Source: Neobacillus sp. CF12
GTDB lineage: Bacteria; Bacillota; Bacilli; Bacillales; Cytobacillaceae
Length of the DNA stretch: 64,000 nucleotides
NCBI RefSeq assembly: GCF_030348765.1
Contig: NZ_JAUCEU010000007.1
Span: 3,158,501-3,222,500, forward strand
Direction: 5' to 3'
Shown: piece by piece, positions 60,713 to 64,000 of the stretch
Layout: each line of letters starts with the position of its first letter
Position numbering within the stretch: position 1 is the stretch's first letter
Translations under genes and position numbers: made by a program
Notes under the pieces: generated by a model
What the model saw: the letters and a program-made list of their open reading frames with translations, nothing else
Told to the model about the DNA's origin: nothing
The model's database searches: none

Positions 60713-60796
60713 TCAATTAGAAGCCGATAGGCTTCTTTACTTAGGAATCTCCCACTTCAAACGACCCGTTAGGGTGTTAAGTGGTGAGTGGTTCAA
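60713..60796 (+). ncRNA. TnpB right end / candidate omega-RNA scaffold
   Basis: GAAGCCgataGGCTTC is followed by ACTTAGGAATCTCCCACTTC, a loop with GACCCGTTAGGGTG, and AAGTGGTGAGTGGTTCAA. The nested stems and the GGTTCAA end match the guide-RNA scaffold position in IS1341-type elements. The guide would be the flanking sequence beginning about 60797. RNA identity is inferred. Confidence 0.6.
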
Positions 60797-61614
60797 CCCA
60801 ACAGGTAAGAGATAATTTCTTCATTTGTAGTTTGCAAGTCCTTTGGCATATCATCACGAGTTGACTTCAGTGCAAAATAATATGTATTGCTGCTATCTAG
60901 ATAAAAGTTATATTTTAATAAACTCGATTTACTATCCAAATGTATTAAAAGTTTCTCATAAAATTGACTTTGCGTCATCGTATCAACTGAACCTAAATGA
61001 AATATACCTTTGAGGTTATTTTCAATTATAAAGCGCAGTTGTCTTGCTAACTGTACATCTAAAAGATTGGTACATTCGAGATTGCTGTAGACTTCTATCT
61101 CTTTACTATTTCTTATGCTTTCTTTAATACTGTTCCATCTTGGAGAATCTTTCCCCCAAATCGCTGGAATTCGAATGATTTGTACCTTCTCATCTAAAAT
61201 TTCTTTTAGTATATTTTCACAATCAATTTTAAAGTTTCCATATTCAGATTCTGCGATTGGGATATATGTTTCAGTATGGGGTTTTGAAAAATCTCCATCA
61301 AAAACATTTGTTGTAGAAAAGTAATACAGATTACTATTACTATTCCTTACTACCTTTGCCAATTCTTTATGAAACTTGAGCTGTTGACCAAACTCTCCTC
61401 TAATGCAGGAGATTATACTATCAGGTTGAATCGAAGATATTAGTTCCATCATCTTACTAATCTCTTGAACATCTAACTGGAACTGTTTATCATCGGGGAG
61501 ATTGGTTATGATCTTAGAAGAATATGTTCCATAAACTTCATATCCATCCCTTAATTCATTAATTAAGGATCTTCCGACGAGGCCGCTTCCACCAAGAATA
61601 AGTATCTTTTTCAC
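60793..61614 (-). CDS. Extended SDR sugar reductase (RmlD-like), 3' end in the TnpB element
   Basis: 273 residues. NAD(P)-binding GGSGLVGRSLINELRDGYEV. The catalytic Tyr-Lys pair is in SEYGNFKIDCENILKEILDE. VFDGDFSKPHTETYIPIAES is the RmlD-type phrase. It probably reduces or epimerises a nucleotide sugar. Its last codons read YLLG then TGA, and this stop codon falls within the right end of the TnpB element, so the insertion may have trimmed the native C-terminus. The start at 61614 follows a weak AAGGTGGG. Confidence 0.8.
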   Translation of the reverse strand: MKKILILGGSGLVGRSLINELRDGYEVYGTYSSKIITNLPDDKQFQLDVQEISKMMELISSIQPDSIISCIRGEFGQQLKFHKELAKVVRNSNSNLYYFSTTNVFDGDFSKPHTETYIPIAESEYGNFKIDCENILKEILDEKVQIIRIPAIWGKDSPRWNSIKESIRNSKEIEVYSNLECTNLLDVQLARQLRFIIENNLKGIFHLGSVDTMTQSQFYEKLLIHLDSKSSLLKYNFYLDSSNTYYFALKSTRDDMPKDLQTTNEEIISYLLG

Positions 61615-61631
61615 TTATATCCCACCTTTTT

Positions 61632-62009
61632 TTATATACTCTCAAAAAAAACAATTCTATTTCCAAATGGATCTAAAACACAGACTTCTTTCGTACTCCA
61701 GGGAGTTATTTCGATTCCTGGACGAGAATATTTGTATTTCTTTGATAACAGATTTGCATGGAATACCTCAATGTTATCAACTTCTATTCTAATGCAAGCT
61801 CCCGGACTACAATCACCATGATGCTCTGAAAGATGTATGATACATCCCCCATTGGATATTTGCACATATAGAGGCATATCATCCTCAAATCGATGTTCCC
61901 AATCCAACTTAAATTCTAAAAAGTTCAAGTAAAATTCTTTTGCTTTTTCCTCATCAAATATCCGGAGGATTGGTGTAGCACTTTTCATTGTAATAGCAGG
62001 TTTATTCAA
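61632..62009 (-). CDS. Glyoxalase/bleomycin-resistance VOC protein
   Basis: About 125 residues. The start is taken at TTG 62009, because GGAGGGG lies six bases upstream; the ATG at 62024 overlaps that site. It shows VOC fold pairs (TPILRIFDEEKAKEFYLNFL, GACIRIEVDNIEVFHANLLS) and the C-terminal metal glutamate region FGNRIVFFESI. It resembles the bleomycin-binding or lactoylglutathione-lyase-like small VOC proteins. Substrate unknown. It is 17 bases upstream of the RmlD-like gene and may be cotranscribed with it. Confidence 0.8.
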   Translation of the reverse strand: MNKPAITMKSATPILRIFDEEKAKEFYLNFLEFKLDWEHRFEDDMPLYVQISNGGCIIHLSEHHGDCSPGACIRIEVDNIEVFHANLLSKKYKYSRPGIEITPWSTKEVCVLDPFGNRIVFFESI

Positions 62010-62164
62010 AATGTTCCCCTCCATATTGCTTAATTTCGCCCCATTTTGTCATTATGATAAAAAGTGAAATAGTCTGATATATTCAGCAATTGCCCCATGT
62101 CCTGCATAAGATTGGCTCCGAGTAAATATGATTAAGTAAGTATCCTAAAGAAGGAGTTGTTTAA

Positions 62165-62353
62165 ATGGAAATCTTTAATAAAATTGCTCTATTTTTTGTT
62201 GTCTTATACTCTGTCGTTATTATCTTAAATACTTATTTAGGAGAAACTGAACGGGTACAATCCAATGTAATTTACTTTTTAATGAATGGTTTTGCATATA
62301 TTGTATCGGCAATTGATATTGAAAAAAGAAAAGTTGAGCTGTCAAAGTCATAA
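62165..62353 (+). CDS. Small membrane protein (62 residues)
   Basis: It starts MEIFNKIALFFVVLYSVVII with one clear helix and a second weaker one (VIYFLMNGFAYIVSAIDI), then a charged tail. AAGGAG lies eight bases before the ATG. It is similar in style to small Bacillus membrane proteins. No family recognised. Palindrome copies lie just downstream. Confidence 0.6.
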   Translation: MEIFNKIALFFVVLYSVVIILNTYLGETERVQSNVIYFLMNGFAYIVSAIDIEKRKVELSKS

Positions 62354-62373
62354 TATATTCTGATTTTCTATAA

Positions 62374-62462
62374 GTTAATCAAACGTTTGATTAGTTTTAA
62401 TACATCCTTTGAAAATCCTTTCATTCCAAGGCCCCATACCTTCTAATCAAACGTTTGATTAG
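62374..62462. repeat. Pair of AATCAAACGTTTGATT palindromes (block E)
   Basis: GTTAATCAAACGTTTGATTAG at 62374-62394 and CTAATCAAACGTTTGATTAG at 62443-62462, 69 bases apart, with TTCCAAGGCCCCATACCTTC between. The second copy encodes the last residues and stop of the SRPBCC gene on the minus strand. Confidence 0.9.
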
Positions 62463-62913
62463 TTTTTTTTTCAGCTATTTTTTTAAATTCAATTGCACGC
62501 CTAGCAATAAGTCTCTCCATGTGTTTCTCGAAAAACAATTTATCGATTAAGACTCCAATGGGACCGAACCGAGACTTATATTGAAAATGATCCACCATTA
62601 TCGTATCTTTTCCTTTTTCTATAAACTGGTGGATTTGTATGAAGGACTTGAATGCACCTTTTATCCTTACATTGACAAAACTATGTGGTTTATCCATGAA
62701 TATCACTTTTGAGGTTAACCTTCGTCTAATTCCAAAGTGTACTGCCTCCCAGGTGACACTGTCACCTTCCTCTAATAGTCCCTCTGTCATGCCCCCAACC
62801 GCCGTTGCTTTTGTTCCTATGTTAATTTGAGTATGAACTTCGACGTTTCTAGCGAGGTCAAAACAAACCTCAATTGGCGCCTTTATTAACAGCTTATGCT
62901 CAATAACAGGCAT
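62443..62913 (-). CDS. SRPBCC-family protein
   Basis: 156 residues. A START/SRPBCC ligand-binding fold: MPVIEHKLLIKAPIEVCFDL at the N-terminus, EGDSVTWEAVHFGIRRRLTS, and the C-terminal helix EKHMERLIARRAIEFKKIAE. Small SRPBCC proteins bind lipids or hydrophobic metabolites, and some are called cell-division inhibitors. The last six residues, TNQTFD, plus the TAG stop are encoded by the palindromic repeat, so the natural C-terminus was probably replaced. It starts 17 bases after the end of the nitroreductase-like gene. Confidence 0.82.
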   Translation of the reverse strand: MPVIEHKLLIKAPIEVCFDLARNVEVHTQINIGTKATAVGGMTEGLLEEGDSVTWEAVHFGIRRRLTSKVIFMDKPHSFVNVRIKGAFKSFIQIHQFIEKGKDTIMVDHFQYKSRFGPIGVLIDKLFFEKHMERLIARRAIEFKKIAEKKTNQTFD

Positions 62914-62930
62914 CTCTACCTACTCCGTTT

Positions 62931-63797
62931 CTACCGATTACTATTCCAGCTAACAATATATTCAATATGTTCATTCGGGAGATGGATATTTGGGTTTTCC
63001 AAAACCCAGCTGCCTTCTATCTCTACTTCCTTACAAGCTAATTCAAATTGACCCATTGCAATCCCCATATCCAATAATTGCATATCATATCCTAGCTTCG
63101 AACTATAATTCGGCGTATGCTCAATGTAAAAATGGCAGACCTTTCGATCGCTAGACAATAAGAGTCTCCATGGCTGTTTATTAGAAGCAGATGGTCCAAG
63201 CCTAACCATCTCAATTGGTGTTTCAAGTCGACCAGCATTTTCCTTATTCAAAGGCACATCGAATGATGAATCAAAAAATAACTTATCCCAGGATTTTTTA
63301 TTGTCTGCTTTTACAACGTACCGAAGTGCCTTATCAAAAACCCGCTGCTTTTGGTTGGGATAGCCGATTGGTGTTATACAGGGAATGAATTCTCCTTCCC
63401 CGAGTTGAATTTCCTTTTCAAACGAATTGCGATTGAAGGTCCCTCCCATCCAGCAAGTGCCGATGCTCATCTGTGTTAACAATATGACTAGTTTTTGAAA
63501 GGTATAAGCAAACTCCACAAGCGGGTATTTACTATTCTCCGCTATTCCCACCAAATAGCCCTGTGGATTTTTAATAAAACCATATGTACCTAACTTTATG
63601 CCTTTATCACTTACGTTATTGGTAACGGGAATGAATTCAATTCTTCCTTTACTACCAAAGGGTCCGACTAAATTTTCATCATTGATTCTGTAATCGTTAA
63701 TGATATTTAGATGAGCATCTGTAATGTTTTCAGTATCAAAGGTTCTAACTGATTGTCTTTTCTGCATGGCTTCAATGGTGAATTGATTAAAACTCAT
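62931..63797 (-). CDS. Nitroreductase-like protein (TM1586 family)
   Basis: 288 residues. It begins MSFNQFTIEAMQKRQSVRTF, with QKRQSVRTFD as the nitroreductase-like FMN phrase. It continues LLTQMSIGTCWMGGTFNRNS and IEMVRLGPSASNKQPWRLLL, a second half-barrel with the FMN-binding SNKQPW. The duplicated fold matches TM1586-type putative NAD(P)H nitroreductases. It would bind FMN and reduce nitro compounds or quinones. It starts an operon with the SRPBCC gene. The region 63798-64000 upstream shows only a promoter-like AT-rich stretch. Confidence 0.85.
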   Translation of the reverse strand: MSFNQFTIEAMQKRQSVRTFDTENITDAHLNIINDYRINDENLVGPFGSKGRIEFIPVTNNVSDKGIKLGTYGFIKNPQGYLVGIAENSKYPLVEFAYTFQKLVILLTQMSIGTCWMGGTFNRNSFEKEIQLGEGEFIPCITPIGYPNQKQRVFDKALRYVVKADNKKSWDKLFFDSSFDVPLNKENAGRLETPIEMVRLGPSASNKQPWRLLLSSDRKVCHFYIEHTPNYSSKLGYDMQLLDMGIAMGQFELACKEVEIEGSWVLENPNIHLPNEHIEYIVSWNSNR

Positions 63798-64000
63798 CTG
63801 TATCTTCCTTTCTCACTTACGATAATCAAATCACATGATATCCACTTTTATTGTAACCACATACGTAAGAAAATCATAGATGAAGGTAACCTACCTCTAA
63901 AAGGGATTACTATTAATGGCAATCACTCTTCATTTTAATAATTGTTTGCTTAGGATTAGCAAGATACTCACTGTATTCTAATAGGTAAAACGCTTAGTTG

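Larger units (their letters stand above)
59430..60796 (+). mobile_element. Solitary TnpB (IS200/IS605, IS1341-type) element
   Basis: It contains a full-length TnpB at 59561-60712 with no TnpA. The left part has a promoter-like TATAAT at 59520. The right end has hairpin GAAGCC/GGCTTC (60720-60736), then CTCCCACTT paired with AAGTGGTGAG, ending at about TTCAA (60792-60796), the layout of the guide-RNA/right end of such elements. The left limit is approximate. Confidence 0.75.

Noticed and set aside
1..64000. tRNA, rRNA or other classical RNA genes
   Set aside because: I looked for tRNA-like GGTTCRA loops with matching acceptor stems and for rRNA blocks. The only GGTTCAA hit (60790) belongs to the TnpB right end.

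Overview
The window comes from a low-GC Firmicute. It is most likely a member of the Bacillaceae (Bacillus in the broad sense, for example the Neobacillus/Peribacillus side). The evidence is strong GGAGG-type ribosome binding sites, AT-rich intergenic DNA, classic hairpin-plus-U-run terminators, a Spx paralogue, an MhqR-like regulator, CtaG, YczE, a CwlK-like peptidase, a lysine riboswitch in front of dapA, and CcpA-like sites. It is chromosomal. I see no rRNA or tRNA genes and no CRISPR array.

Layout. Bases 1-1460 hold an electrophile/thiol-stress operon on the minus strand: Spx paralogue, MhqR-like MarR regulator, ring-cleaving dioxygenase. Transaldolase (fsa) follows. Bases 2.7-15 kb are a fructoside-utilisation region: an AraC regulator divergent from an unusual PTS IIC-IIA protein, a GH32 fructosidase with a CUT1 ABC importer, and a binding-protein/YesM/YesN sensory trio. 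Bases 15-16.8 kb are a scar zone. It holds a NUDIX gene, the 3' stump of a second PTS gene, fragments of a MazG-like gene, a tandem hairpin array and a triple-palindrome block. Bases 16.8-22.7 kb are a second CUT1 ABC operon with ribokinase, RpiB and a LacI regulator. A MazG-like gene, a LysR/EamA pair and two paralogous TetR regulators follow. The TetR regulators sit with SDR, old yellow enzyme, quinone reductase-like, MFS and thioesterase genes (22.9-33.2 kb).

Bases 33.2-42.3 kb look like an accessory island. They hold small membrane proteins, a broken tyrosine recombinase, a duplicated MazG 5' end, orphan small genes, a second NUDIX gene facing a PLD-DEAD helicase, and a TerA-like double-TerD protein. 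Bases 42.4-52.8 kb are mostly housekeeping: ung, M20 peptidase, YczE, LURP-one, EamA, guaC, alpha/beta hydrolase, DegV and branched-chain aminotransferase. Bases 52.9-64 kb hold an IS110-family element with a structured non-coding end, a CwlK-like peptidase, an rRNA methyltransferase, a lysine riboswitch with dapA, a DUF2243-ctaG pair, a solitary TnpB element, and a final run of small metabolic genes.

The most unusual signals are repeats. A 20-bp perfect palindrome (core AATCAAACGTTTGATT) recurs across the window. Three times it forms a triple block with identical 55/34-bp spacing, and twice it supplies the stop codon of a neighbouring gene. Two of the triple blocks sit upstream of an intact or truncated copy of the same MazG-like gene. 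Two unrelated 52-bp tandem hairpin arrays, a three-copy 76-bp operator repeat, and a PTS protein that lacks both the IIB domain and the phospho-accepting histidine are the other main points of interest.
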